Shown: piece by piece, positions 1 through 14,500 of the stretch
Numbering within the stretch: the stretch's first letter is position 1
Layout of the letters: each line of letters starts with the position of its first letter
NCBI GenBank assembly: GCA_003864495.1
Contig: ML133436.1
Location: 1 to 64,000 of the forward strand
DNA length: 64,000 nucleotides
Origin: Nemopilema nomurai
Taxonomy: Eukaryota > Cnidaria > Scyphozoa > Rhizostomeae > Rhizostomatidae
Reading direction: 5' to 3'
Made by a program: the position numbers and the translations under genes
The notes under the pieces: generated by a model
What the model saw: only the letters and a program-made list of their open reading frames with translations
Told to the model about the DNA's origin: nothing
Database searches by the model: none

Positions 1-37
1 GTGCTTTGATTTGAATGGAACCTCAAAACCTCCTTAC

Positions 38-2554
38 TTCTGTTGATGGGGCAGCTGCCGCCTCCGGATCCTCGTCTGATCCATTTTGTCGCACTAGGAC
101 ATTCTTCTTTTTAGTTTCTGGCTCTGCTTTGGGTTCCTCAGACTTCGACTCTACGGGATCTTTGAAGGAAGAAGTTGGTTCAATAAGAAATCACAACGTG
201 AAAATAAACATTAAATACTTATTGCCTGGATGCGAGGAAAAATGAAAATGCAGAAAATGTAATAATGGTTGACATCATAATGTAGGGGTATTTGAGCATT
301 AAAGAGGGGCAGAGATTGGGTAAAAGCAGGGGTGACAACCCCACACATACCTGGTATGACCTTTACTGAGTCCAAAACATCGGCTAGAGAATCTAAGCAG
401 CTTAGAAGAAGATCAGCGGCTGCCCTGGAATACTCAGCATCTAGGCCTAAGCAAACAAAAACAAGTTGGCCTATGCAAAGAAAAACAAATTAACCGTCGA
501 TACAAAACATTGTGCACACAATGAGAAGACTGTCTTTGGAAAGCAATTGCTAAATGGATGATGATTTCACAGATTGGCGGAAAGATTTACGTTTAGGCTT
601 TGAAAATGTGGACTTTTTATGACTTAGAGATGGAACAAGATATGACAAAGTAACAACTTTAGATGGGGATCTACTAATAACAATACGCTAGCTCCATCAA
701 GTACAACTAAAATAGCCAAGTGAGACAAGAGAACTTTATTATCCAAAAACATACGCCGTATATATCATTATACCTAAAACCATAGAAGCAGAAACAAAAA
801 CATACTTGGAGTAAAAACCGAGGTTAAAAGAGAAATGAAAACTGAATCTGAATATGCAATCAAGTAATCTGGTTTACACTCGGGATTGGATCCAAGCATA
901 AGTTGCAATGGATCTACCTCGAGCGCGAAAGATTTGGGGCATCTGACTCACCTGATGCCTTTTGCTCCTGCAAACTCTCTGAAAGGGAGAGTGACAGCGA
1001 AGAGAACATGAGCCAACTGTAATGGTGGACATAGGTCTTCAGCGAACACGCGTCTTGGGGCCTCGCATATATACCGGCTAAAATAAATGACTCGCGTTAA
1101 TAAACAAACCTTAAAAGAATAAACCATCATTACATCTAATTGATTTGATAAAATACAGCAACTAAATTGTCATCCTAATCAAAGTCATGTCATATGTTAA
1201 CAAACGGTGCTTGTTGACCACAAACTAAAAGATAAGTTGGTAGACTTGGGCTATTTGGCGTTTATGAAATGATATTCATGACATCATTAAATGAGATCAA
1301 AATTGTTTCGATAAGATCGTTCGCTATTGACGTTGCCGAATAACCTTGAAAGGTCTAGTCTTTGAGAGAGTGATTTCAGGGAAGACATTCATCAAAACAA
1401 GAAAGACGAGAACTGAGAATCTTGGAAACACTTACTTAGGTTCATAGTATATTTCGTACTGCTGTGGCTCAGTTGATGCCTGCAAAGTCGCGTGAGACAT
1501 CAATACCATGTTTGGAAATAACAATAGAGAAAGCACAGGGGTGATTGAGTGGCCATTGGTTTCAGGAGATGGCCTAAATTTAGCGCCAAGCTTTGAAAGG
1601 TATTACGGGAGGTAACTCCTAATATAGTATATTGACAAGGACACAAGCTTTGAAAACAGTAGAGAACTTACTGTCCAGAGCTGGCCTGCTTTTTGAAGCA
1701 ACCCAGGCAGAGGTCAAAGTCCACACATTCATTGCAATGTATGCGAGTGCCCACTATGAAAGCGAGGCAGTTGTCACATGCGTACCTGCGGAGGAAAAAT
1801 CAAAACGAGGCACAGTTAAAAGATGAAATCTAGTAGGCAGTGTTAATTTTGGGATTTAATAATCGCTTTGGTATTCACAAGAACGAAGAAAAAAGGTTCG
1901 CTTACCGAAGGTCAATGACTTCATGTTCTTCTGTGTGTTCATCCGGCTTTTCGCTGTCTGTTAAGATCAACAACACGGCAGTTAGAGCATAGTAAGAAGT
2001 CCGTGATGACAAACAATTTAAAAATTGTCAGGAAACAAGCCTTTTAACCTGGGATGCTACCAATTCATTGTTAATACTCAAGAAGCAAAAGTAGTTTCTT
2101 ATACCGAAGAGTTGGAAGAAGTTTCATAAAACATCTTGTGCTACTATTTTAAACATCCAGCTCTCTGGGCTTTTTTGCAAATGTTTGAGCCAAAGGGTTA
2201 ATACTCATTCCGGTCACGTCCTTGCTTACAACATGAGTAACAAAATTGTCAAAAATTTGAGCGCAGGACCGTTCTCTTATTAACGCGGTAACTATGCAAC
2301 AGAACACTCAAGATTCTGCGTGAAACTGCATGCAAAAAAGCTGCAAACAGCTACAGCATGGAATCTACACACATGAAGCTATGACTCATTTGAGATCGCA
2401 ATAATCAATTACTTGAGTAGCATTTTGCACATAGGTCCATATCCAAGCAATTGAGGCACCGGTAACGACGTCCAGAGAGCCCCTCTCTGCACCCATCGCA
2501 TGTTATTTGCACGTCCAGGTGCTCTGAAAATCTTGCAATGAACAGATTGATGTC
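38..2554 (-). CDS. ZZEF1: ZZEF1 exons 50-56: tandem ZZ zinc fingers and following region
   Basis: Exons are 2413-2554, 1906-1957, 1672-1785, 1436-1479, 952-1077, 351-446 and 38-159. Exon 50 encodes the first ZZ finger, CDGCREGLSGRRYRCLNC followed by DMDLCAKCY. Exon 52 encodes the second, YACDNCLAFIVGTRIHC then NECVDFDLCLGC. In both, the four CxxC-type cysteine pairs needed for zinc binding are visible. The acidic linker DSEKPDEHTEEHEVIDLR in exon 51 joins them in phase. The first finger falls near codon 1,725 of my model, close to the human position of about 1,780. After the fingers come FAVTLPFREF (exon 54), AAADLLLSCLDSLADVL (exon 55) and a Glu/Lys-rich exon 56, which is the least certain. 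Confidence 0.88.
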
Positions 2555-5500
2555 CTGAACGAAAACAGACGTGACGTCATCATTACACCGTAGGTACGTA
2601 ACGTATAGCATTTCTATTCGAGGTACGACCGAGCGAAAACGAGGATGGGAAATACTATAGTACACAGTTCAAAGAAATGTTATCCTACACAGTGGAAAGT
2701 TTTCCTTTGTACACAGGTTGTGATGGCTTTATATAACAGGACAGGATAACAGAACAGGATAAGCTAAAGCTTTAGAAAGCTATACTAAAAATTCAATCGC
2801 AAAAAAATCGCTGTAATTTGTTCATTGAACTGTAATTTAAACAATAAACATTGAAGCCCAATTTAAACAATAAAAAAATAAACATTTTTGACAATAGACA
2901 TTTATCATTTTTTATTTCTGACAATAAAAAAAGAAGAAGGATAAAAAGCTGGAACTAAAAAGACTCATTTTTATAATTGTTACCCATTTTCACATTCCAA
3001 CTTCATTGAAATCAACAGAAGGTTAAGTGGAATGAGCAATAAATCATTAAAAATAATTTTCTCTTCTTTCTCTCCCAAAACTTTCTCTTCAACTCACTCT
3101 CTTGACATCCCTGGGTGCCGCTTCCCTGGTCTTCTCGCACCATTTATCGATGTCCATCGACTTGGCCTCCTTGAAGAAGTTCAGGTGCCTCTCGATCATT
3201 TGCAGCTCAAATCTCTCCATGTTATCACCAGGATGTGATGCGGTGGCTATAAATTGATCACAAATACAAATCATTCCCATGTGTAAACTACAACCTGAGC
3301 AGTCAATGGGAAAATAAAATAACACAATTACTTAAAAGGATCAGAGTTTTAGATCAGCTCCTTCTATATCCACAATTATCTATATCCATTACTTCGTAGC
3401 TATTAGATCTTGAATCAAAGTACCCTAAGTAGTCTTTTCGTAAGACTTTTTCAACCGTATTTTCAATCGTTCAACCAAGGAAAAAACTAATAAAGGCACT
3501 GTTTCAAGATTCAAACAGCATATTAACGCGTCTCATTGGTCTATCATCGAATCGAACCTCAAATCTATGTTGGAATCAATAATCAAATTAATCAATCAAT
3601 CAGTCAATCAATCAATCAGTCAATCAATCGAATCTACCGCCCAATCGTGGGTATCGTTGAATCGCCAGAAGGGCATACACACCTTTGGTCGCCTCGATCA
3701 GCAATTTGGGCAACTCGATTTCCATCAAAAATACATAGTCGTTTGGCTAGAGAATTAGAAAGCCAAGAAAATTAAAAACCAAGAAATTGAAGTTGAAGCT
3801 TTTAAAAAGAAACAGCGCAAAAGACATTTTAACATTAGTGGTGGTAATAATCTAGATAAAGAGTATTGCTTCCACCATGGCTAGAAAACAAATGAAATGA
3901 AGTGCAACATTTCAGAGAAAATAAACAAAGATTTTTGAGAAAACAGACCTTCCAGTCAATCGTCAGGAAATGAAGTAGGTAAGCTCTGCAACTTTCGAAG
4001 AACGGTGCACTGTTGGTTGAGATAACAGTAATTTAAGGATTTAGGCCGGTCTAAAGATCTGAAATAAGTCTATCTACATGAGTCCCAAATCTAGCCCTTG
4101 TTTCATAACTAAAATGCACTTCTTTTAAAGTGCAAACTTTTGCTTTACCGAAACCTACCCAAAAGCGTAAAAAATATAAACAATATCTACCTAATAAAAC
4201 ATATTTCATTGCTATTCGATGGTGACTCAATTCACAAAATATTTCTAGCCAAAAACAGTTTAAATCAGTGAAAGTATGTTTCTTGCAAGCGTTTAGTTAG
4301 AAAATATTTAAAAAAGGAACTTTCTAGACAAAATTTTGTATTGTGAAAATCTGTTAACAAAAATTATACAGATAGAAAGTGATAATTTTCAGTCAAAGTA
4401 CATACTAGTCACTAGGTCAAAAAGAAAACATGATGTCCGCTCTAGCACAGGCAGCATACATGAAGAGCGAAAGGTCAAATACCTGACGATTCCTGATGAA
4501 GCTGCACTGATGACCGCTTGACTGAGGTATCGAATGAATAAATAGAATTGCTTTCGAACTTTGTTCTCATACTCAAGCCCGCAGCCGTTGAGAAAATCGC
4601 AGTAGTGTCTTGGGAAGTTATGCTGGCAGTGGAGCAGTTGTTGGAGGAACAAAATGACGTGCGGCTGGGGAGAATAACAAGTGTCAGGAATTCAGAGGCG
4701 CAAAATACAATTAAAAAGATTTATTCAATGGCTAGAAAAAGCGGAACTAGTTTTTGCAAAGATTTAATAATCAAAAAGATTTGATCGATGCTTGGTGGAG
4801 GAATATAGCTGAGCTGCTATAACTTCACAGCACAGCAAAAACATGAAAGAAGAGTCATCCTTATTAAAAGAATCATAGTAAAGTACGAAAAATTCGAGAA
4901 TTTTGGCGAAAGAGCATTCACGTATATCTGTTGGCAATACGATGCTAGCTCATAACATCACGTATTTTGTTGCAAAAGCCTCTTATCTTCATTAACCCTA
5001 ATGAAATGAGAACAATAAAAATACAATTCGGGCTGCTGCTCCAGAAATTAAGAAGCACATAAAACAGAAAGTTGCCATACGCCAAAATTTATTCATATTT
5101 CACTGCCTTCAGCACTAGTAAATGAATTCAAGCTAATCCAATGATCTAATCCAATACACTTCAATGTCGCTTTTTAAAAACATAGTTAATAGTGCAGAAG
5201 TTATTAGGATAAAACAATGCTTGAAAAGTGACTTTGAACATGGCCAAAATGCAAAAGCAAGAAGGTTGCCAAATTATTTGATGTAATTTGCTCTCCTGGA
5301 CACTTTGCTAAAAAGGCTAACTTCACTTTACGTACCGAGAAAACCTCGATAGGGCTTGTTTGTTGAAGAAAATCTTTGCTGAATGCGTATATACTTGAGA
5401 CGTTGTCAGCATACTGGTGTCGTTGCTTGAGAAGGTCTTTTATTCTGTAAACGAAGCGAGAATTTAGCAACATAAACAGCGGGCAATGGAACAAGCAAGG

Positions 5501-8500
5501 ACTGCTTATAGGAGAACAGAAGCAGCTTAAGAGATGGTCAACACTATACTGTGATGAAATGAAAATCAGTTACAAATGGCTAGTGTTATAACTATTCGAT
5601 AGACTAGCCAACATCGTACATTAGGCCTTCGAGTTCTTTTTACGTTCTGAAAAAGCCAAAGGAGTTTTACCAAGAAAAGCAACTTTAGGCTGAAAAACGA
5701 AAAGGAAAGTCACGTTTTAGTCTAAACTTAAAATTTAGAAAACAGTAAATACAATGTACTCGATCTTGGTGATTCACCGTAAACAACAACTTCATATTTT
5801 AAGCGATTGACAAACCTTTCAAGCGAGAAGTCGTCGTTTGTAACAAAATCAGTTACCATCCTTAACGCTGGATATCTATCGTAAACCGATAAATCTTCAC
5901 TCGCAAATCGACCCTTAAATAAAAAAGATTTGAATTTATTCAAGAAAAAATATTCATGAATCGTGAAATGCCAGAAAGAACAACAAGGAAACTTGAACAG
6001 ATGTTCACAAAAAAAGAAGAACACGGAAGAAGATTTTTCTACAGTGGACTGCGAAGAAAACTTGGATAAATAGCGTGCCTATACAAAAGGAAGAACAGGG
6101 GTGGAAGAAGAAGAAAATTAAAAAGCTGACGAGAAACTACAGTGGAAAACAAACCTAAAAAAGGAAAGAGAGCGAAAAGAAACAGAACGAATATAAGCTT
6201 TAAAGACTCTTGGAGTTAAAAGAATCTAGAACCATTATTAGAGAATATGAATCTTGCATTAGACAACTGTGTTTACCAAAAATACTATAAGTCTCTATTA
6301 TTTAATATGGATGTGATTTTGGATGGTCTAATAAAATGAGATGACTCACGTGTTTATACTCTAGGGCGTCGTGCTTATTCCACGACCTTGTGCGATGCAA
6401 CGAGTTTGCCCGGCTCAGAATTCCAACTTCTCCCTGCAAAAGAAAACCGCGTTATCATGGCAAAGAAGCCACTAAGTAGCCAGCGGTTAATACTGACTTG
6501 CTGTCACTAATCAATAAAATTCGCGCCTGCAGTAAGTGATCATGTTATGATAAGGGAGAAATAAGGAATAATTTCATGAAAATGTAAACAAACCCCAAAA
6601 CCCCCAGATGAAATGAAAGACAACCTAGCTAGCCTAATAACTCGCAAATTGTCGTCAGTGTGGATTCTGGCGAAATCTGGATCATCATAACAAATTTTGT
6701 TTCCTGAGCCCTGATCGAAATTTACTACCATAAATTTTCGAGGCATTTTTAAAAAAATGAAATAAAGACTTCCTAGTCAATATTGTGGATGGCAAAAAAT
6801 TCGAATACATAGCAAAGTTGTGAGTGTACAAAGAGGAAAAAACTCACATCCTTCATTTTCTTCGGAAGTTTTGATAGCCCAGCAAATTTCAGCAAGAAAA
6901 GAGACTTTTCTTTACAAGAAAGGACTGCAACGATATAAAAAATCAGAACAAGTTTCCAAACAGTGTATAACTTTCAGCAAAACAGAATACAGTGAAGGAT
7001 TGATCAAAATGTTAATGAACATATGAAATTTCTAGTTACAGAAAATTTTATGTATGACGATTTGAGATTTTATGCAGTTTCGCAAATTAAAGAAAAACAT
7101 CAAGGCTCACTTGGCGAATCTGGTTCTATCTTTTCAACATCCTTCTCACCATCACCTTCCTTTACTTCTTCTGCCAACACACACAGCTTCTGGCGTGCTT
7201 CCAGCTAGACACATCGTGCAAAGAAAGAGTTCAAAATAATCTTGAATAAAATTTCCGGAAGGCAATTCTTGTTCAACACAGAGGTACACGAAGAGGTTCG
7301 ATTCAATTTTAAAAGAACAAGAAACTCATGTACATGTTTGAAAATAAATAATGTACAAAGCAAAAATCATTTTGAAAAAAAGAAGAAAACATGAGTAAAT
7401 TAGCATGATATTTTATAAAATAAGATGTGATTCGACAGGTTAAACATAACAATGGAAATGTGACTTGTTTGATAGGGGATATCTGTCTTTATCTGTCAAG
7501 AACAGAAAATATTGCGAGATTGTCAACTAGATTTTGTCCTAATGAAGCAAAGTGCATCATTATCGGGACAAAATAGATCTGTTTCTGTTGCAACCTTGTT
7601 TACTCGTTATGCCATTTGAAAAAATGCAGAACAAGTGATTGAGATTGCGGAGGTAATTTTCTCAGAAAACAATGCATAAATGAGTGTAATGCGAACGGAC
7701 CCTGGAGTCTAAAATAAAGGATCATTACGCAGACTAGCAAGTTGAGCTTCATAAGGTCAAAGGTCTAAGGTAAATTAAAAAAGGTCAAAGAACAAAGATC
7801 ACTCACCAGGAGTCTTCTCACACCTTCAGCCGCAGTAAAAGCTGCCATCAAGCAGGGTGGAAATTCACTGGGTAATTCTCCATTCACTAAAGAAAGTGTA
7901 GATCATAAACAACATTACAGGCACTTGATACGAGATGGTACATTCAAGTGACCGAGCTGAAATTTATTTATGCTTAACATGACACGATACTGTCATATTT
8001 CTTGCTTTTATTGACGTATAAATATGACAAATGCCTATTCCAACGCTCATATGCAGTTACAGAGGTGAAATTCTTTCGGTTTACACAAATCAAGGTTCTT
8101 GCCATTTTGATAATTTAGAATTTTAATAAAAATCTAGTGACGAAATAATTTTTCTTACGCACTGGAAAAAACAAATTCCAAAGTAAAGACTGAGGTTCGG
8201 ATTTTGATACTCCAAACAGGAAAAAGGATTGGAATGCTAGCAGAATGATGAGTATTTTAAATGCGAAGCCGCACGAAATCTAAAAACTCTTGAGAAATCA
8301 AAGAACAGTTTGTAACAGATAAAGATATACAAAACTGATAATTGACAAAGCTGAGTCGCTAGAATGTCCTAATATATACTCTCTTGCATACAACATAGCT
8401 CGTCTTGAATACAAGGAGCACACGGCCTTACCGTACGAAGATATTTGCTCCCTCATCTCTTGGGTGTGCCAGACACAGGCAGCGAATACCGAGTGGACTG

Positions 8501-11500
8501 CCTCGTCCATCGTCTCCCCGCCCAAGTAGTGCCCAGTGCGTGATGCACGGAGCCTAAAAATGGAAATAAAGAGGCGGAGGTGGTAACAGGAAAATTGGCG
8601 TTTAAAACATTGTTTGTATTGCTTTTAAATGCGTAAATTTGATACTATGAAGAGAACTTTCCAGTTCTTGATGGTGCATAGGAAAAAATAAAAATTGAAA
8701 TAGTCTTGGCCTGTACTGGGTAGGAGGAAGGCAAAGTCATTGTATTTTCTATTCGTTATATTGCGCTAAAGGAATCGAAAACATGGTTTAATACATGGTT
8801 TAATATCATAAATTCACTCACCCATTTTTAAATCTGATTTGATGTAACCAGGTTATAAAGCCTTTGTTGCGGGGTTAAAAAATTTTGTCGAAAAAATATT
8901 TTTATGAAAATACCTTTGAATAAATGTTTTCGACTTCTCGCCATCTCCAGTAACAAGTCTCACAAGAAAACTGTTAACATCTGAATCGGCTGGGCTTGCA
9001 CCCTTAAGGAAAGACAAGGCAGTTCGAAAATCATTGAGAATCATGAGTCATTGAGAAGAGAAATTACATGCAAATTAATGAAATATTCTACATGAGAACA
9101 AGAAATGCTCAAAATACTTTCATTCGTAGCATTAACTGCAAAAATGGAAAGGTCATTTCAATCTATGACCAAAAAGTAACTTTTGGTGTAAGAATCTGAA
9201 TCATATCAATTTTTTAACCAGTCAGCTTATTAGTCTAAACCTAAGCGGTTAATAGTCGTTATTCCATTTAATTTCTAGAACATATCTTTCCAAGCAAAGT
9301 CAATGTTGAAAGAAAGACGAAGAAACATTCTGGCGATATTGCCGAGGATATATAGAAGAATATGAAACATCTTGCAATTGTTTAGTTGAATCAAAAAAAA
9401 ATGTTCTGCCAGATTGTACCCAAGATGATATCAAAGGAATCTTACGTAATAGCCAGAAAGGGATCTTTGCAGCTTGCCGACGCGGTATCCGCCACGAAAC
9501 AATGATGACCAGAGTTCGTTGTGGAGGAGCCTGATCTCCCCTTTTTTGGCCTTTTCTGATTGGGTTTCCACGGCTACGAAAGGAAGTCCGTTAATAATTG
9601 ACGGATTTCTCACATGAATCTAGGCAAGATCCTAGGTCAATTAAATGAGCATTGAATCTAGGTAACATTTCAAAGAAAGACATTCACAATTTGACCACCC
9701 CAAAAACTTTCTCTGAACTTCACGTATATAAATTAGTTTTTACTAATATACTCGTAAATATTTCATGGTGCATATGTTGAGTTTAAGATTTTGCAAAACA
9801 GATCAAATTACCTTTCCTGCAGTCAATCGCATTGCTACACAAGATTCCGAAGAGCCTAGACACGTTCAACTGCAAATCGAATATCCAAGAGACATTGATG
9901 TCCGGTCGACCGATGGCTGACACCTTTGAAAAGAAGGTCTTAGACTAATAATGCGTCGAAAATTAGTGTTGTATACGTGCTGTGATGGGTTTCTACTGAA
10001 TGCGTTGCTCAGCCTCTATGGTTGATTCGAGCCATAGTTGTCTTGTTTAACGTTCAGAGAATACGGAGACAGGCAGAGAGAGAGAGAGAGAGAGAGAGAG
10101 GTAGTGAGAGCAGAGAGAGGTAGTGAGAGCAGAGAGCGAGCGGAGAGAGAGAGGCTATTGAATCTACGAGTGTTTAGAGCGCTTTAAAAGGTAAATTCGA
10201 GACATCAGCTTCAACTTTGGGATAACAGTGCAGGAGACACACCTTGAACTTGTATCCCCACTCGTTGTTACTTCCATCTGAGTTGAAGAGGAAATGGAGT
10301 TTCTGGCCGGCTTTGAATTCGACTACCTAGAAGATGTAATTGATGCACAGTTATAGATGAACATGTAAGGCATTGACCATTTTTATCATATTCATACTTA
10401 TATATCATATCATATTAGACATATTTTTGTGTTGACTAAGTTCGCACAATGCGTTGCAAGTGCGTGTCTGATATTTTCAAAATGGTACCTGCGGCCAATC
10501 TGGTGTTCCAACAGTTTGATCAAACTTCCTTTTCTGATCCTTGGAATCAGTGAACTCTAAATAATCGTATCTAGAAAAATACAGATATTGTAGAAACTGA
10601 AAAGCAAATTCAAATCATTTAGAAACAAGGACTTCAAGCGCTTCCAATCAAGCAAACGGATTTTCACTTGAAAAAGGCTTTCAGACAAAAAGTTTTATGT
10701 GGTAAGAAATGTGTTCTTCGTTGGAAGGCATTTCAAAGGCCACCCCAACCTGTTAAAATAAAAGTTTTTTGAAAGTCAAATTGCAACCTGAAGGGTAGAA
10801 TTACTGAAGGGTATGTTTTTGGAAAGCATAGAAAACCTAAACAAAATGCTTTTAAAAATTGCTGTTGACCGTTTCGTGAAAATCAACAAAAATCTTTTCA
10901 CATCTCAATTCTAATTTGAGCTTTGTAAAACAAATAAAGTTTACTCGTAAAAACAATGGTGCATTGCTTTAGCTTAGCGAACTTCTATTATTAACTTAAG
11001 TGGTGTTACTTACCTCCTCTCCGTTTCACATCTAGGGTCGAACTCAACTTTGAACTCGGTACAACCAGGGCAACTAAACACCTTCAAGGAAATAAAAGAC
11101 AGCACATTAACTCTGAAATAGTATCATAGATTAATGGAAGAAAAATATAGCCGCTAAAGGAAAAAATCAGCAGAAGCTTGTTCAGAAATCATGGATATAT
11201 ACTTACACAGAGTGGACATAAATTCTTTAAACAATTTCTTTACAATATATTACTCAAATTGATACCAAAAAGGGTCAAGCAAACAGCTTCAATAAGAATA
11301 GAAACCCGCGTTACAAAAAAGTCCCGCACTTAGGTGCCCATTAAATATGTTCTAGCGTTCAATTTAAAAATGGCAGTCATGTTTAGTATTACCATGGTGA
11401 CGCGCATATTGTTTTCGTAGTTGTGCCTCGATTCCACGTCCCACGTGCGCAATGTAACGTTCTCCTGTTTGTCATTCCATTCGTCTGCAGCCGATTGGTG

Positions 11501-14500
11501 AAAGAGTTTCGGCACTTGCTGGGAGATGTTCTTCAGCTCCTTGTTCATACTTTGAAGAGTTTGAAGGAGTTTTACACTCGGTAGCTCCAATGTACTGAAC
11601 AGGTTCAAGAACAGAATCTACCAAAAGCAATGAACACAGGATTAAAAACATGAAAATCCCGCTTCTCTCTCGAGAAATTCTTCATATCTAAGGATGGCAA
11701 AATAAAGAAAAGCAATTAGACAGCACACAGACTTACCAGTTGTCGCATGGCGATGGATATAAAAGTGTGTTCGAGGCGATCAATAACTCTTGCCTATAAA
11801 AATGCAAAAAGCTACATGAATTGTAAAAAGAAAACCAATTAAAATCATATTTGAACATCTTCGCAGAATACTATGCTAAGTCTGTTTAGACATAATTGCA
11901 TCAAGGTTGCACGAATGTTGCAAACAGGGGTGACATCTTTACTTGGGCAAATGTTGGTTGATACTCCTATAATGCTTGTAGAAAAAAATGCTTGCGAAAA
12001 AAAAGCCTCAGATAAAAATGGACTTTCAAGCTAAGCCAAAGACAGAATGGAATTCAGAATATCCTTCAGCAGACTTTATGCTCCATTGGTTGAATAGCGT
12101 GAAAAGATGCTACCACCTTTGTATGCTGCTTTGGACTGTATTATAACTACAAATATAATGCCAATAAATATTGCCTTCATGAAGTAATCATGAAATACCA
12201 TTTGCCTTGCAACCTTGCAAACTTATTCAAAGAAGGGATCATTGCAAAACTCAGTACAACAACAACAACAACATTCGGCCTACCATGTTCTCAACCTTGT
12301 CTAGTTTTTGCAGAACCAGTTCTGATTTGCTTGATATCAGCTTGGCATCTGAAAAAGAACAAAAGACCAGTTTCAAGTAATAGGCAAACTGCAATTTACT
12401 AAATCGTCTAACCTACACTTCATGGGAAAACCATGTCAACAGATAAATGGACATTCAAACAAGCTGTTTTGAAAGTGAATATCCACGAGGTCTTAGAGTT
12501 CAGATCTTGGAGCGTGGACCAAGAAATGTTTTCAAAGATTGGCTACTACCAAAGGTTGTTAACTACTTAATGCTAGCATGAATACAATGGTTTTCGGTTA
12601 GGATATATTGAAGATTCATTCGAAAACAACAAGCCTCATATTTGACATTCTACCTTAACAAACTTACTACCTTAATAAACCACACTTCATTACAGATTCC
12701 TGGCCAAAACCTTAGGGACAATACCTGCATGGCAATTTAGTTTTGTGGAATGATACTTACATTCAAAAACGATGTAATTGGCAATGTCTTGTGCCTCCTC
12801 GTTCTTACTTCCGCACTGGGTGTGGCACCAGTGTAAAAGACTCTTCTGCATCGCGCAAAGCAGTTGAACAAGGTTGGTTGGTCGATCGGATATCTCCTCC
12901 TTAGAGATACGTACGATGCACTGAAATAAAATGACATGAATCATCGATTCCTTGAATTCGCAACGACATTATATCTTAAGATGTCACTGTTAACACTTAC
13001 AAGAAATTTTAAAAACAAGAAAGGAAAAAAGGTGACGGACAAAAATGCAAATCAAATCCGAAACAAAACTTATAACCAAAGTTTCAGTGACAAAACTTTT
13101 GGGAAAATGTCAAAATGTCATGGGAGAAATATTTAGTTATTGAGTCGTTTGATAGCGGTACGGCCGTATAAGTTAAATTTGAATCAGTCTGTCAAAAGCC
13201 ACCTATTCAGGTGTATATGAGCAAACATTTTTGAATCATGACAAAACAACAAGTATGTACTGAAAATACCTCTCTGAAGGCAACAGACACCAAAGTTTGC
13301 ATAACATTTACGACTGAGTCCTTATCAAAGTCAGCCTGGAAAAAGAAAACGAATCTAACTGAAACAAAAGATAAACACTAAACAAGAAATGTAGAAACAA
13401 AGTGATATTAAACATTAAAGTTTTGTTCTCCCTTCTGTGTAATCTAATTTATGAAAACTCTATTAGATTTACGTTGGACAAAATTTCACTATCATGAGAA
13501 AAATATGTACAATCCATATCTGCAAAGAAATTAAGCTACATAAATTTAATCTACATTAATCCCCATTTAATTATGAAAAATCCATTCTCGATCACTTTTT
13601 TCTGTAAATATCCTTTCTAAAATTTTCGACTTTTCACAAAAATGAACAAATAATGGATAACAATTAGAATCAGACGTCGATACATACAGAGGGTAAGCTG
13701 TCAGGTAGCCCTAAAAGACCGCTGGCATCTCTGTTGCTGAAAAACCGGCAAAGGGACTCGAATGTGTAGCCAACAGAGACAGCCTTCTTCTCTTCCATAA
13801 CCTGGTCCACCAGGGATAGCAAATGTTCGCGTCGCGCTTTGGCGTCTGGGAAAAATATCTCGGCACCTAGAAAGTAAAATGGCATTCGCTCATGTCAACA
13901 TGCCGATATATGAGTGTCTTGAAAATGGCGATGCACATGGAGGACTGCCCTTATCCGGGACACTTACGGTTTGCTCCAGATTAATAACTGGCAGGTAAAA
14001 GTCAGTCAAAGTGCCATAAAATCTTAATAACGATATCATCATTGATGACCTTCCTGCCACAGAAGCATCACGATGAAAAATTGAAAACTCGCCCATTTCA
14101 AACATCAACAACATGGTTTTGTCTATAAACATTTCTTATCAATACCAAAACAAGATAAACATTGAGTTATTTGTACCATCTAAAATGATGTTTTGCGCAA
14201 TCTTCAGGATGCTAGATGGCCCATTTCCATCGTCAACTAAATCACAGAGATATTGGAACACTTCTGCACATGGTTGTGTAATCTGTGAACAAAATACAAA
14301 AATATCAATATAGACATAATAATATAGTTACATATTAATAAAATATAAACTGTAAACACACAATAAACTTGTGTAATCTGTAAGAAAAATGCAATCAATG
14401 AATCAATGAATCGATTAATCAATCAATGAATCGATTAATCAATCAATTAATCGATTGATCAATCACTTTATTAATCAATCAATCAATCGATCAATTAATC

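Noticed and set aside
15..245. 76-codon plus-strand ORF at the left edge
   Set aside because: The opposite strand reads as a Glu/Lys-rich ZZEF1 exon with splice sites (38-159), which fits the gene better.
3536..3775. Two overlapping plus-strand ORFs rich in Asn, Gln, Ser and Ile
   Set aside because: They are produced by translating the AATC microsatellite within a ZZEF1 intron.
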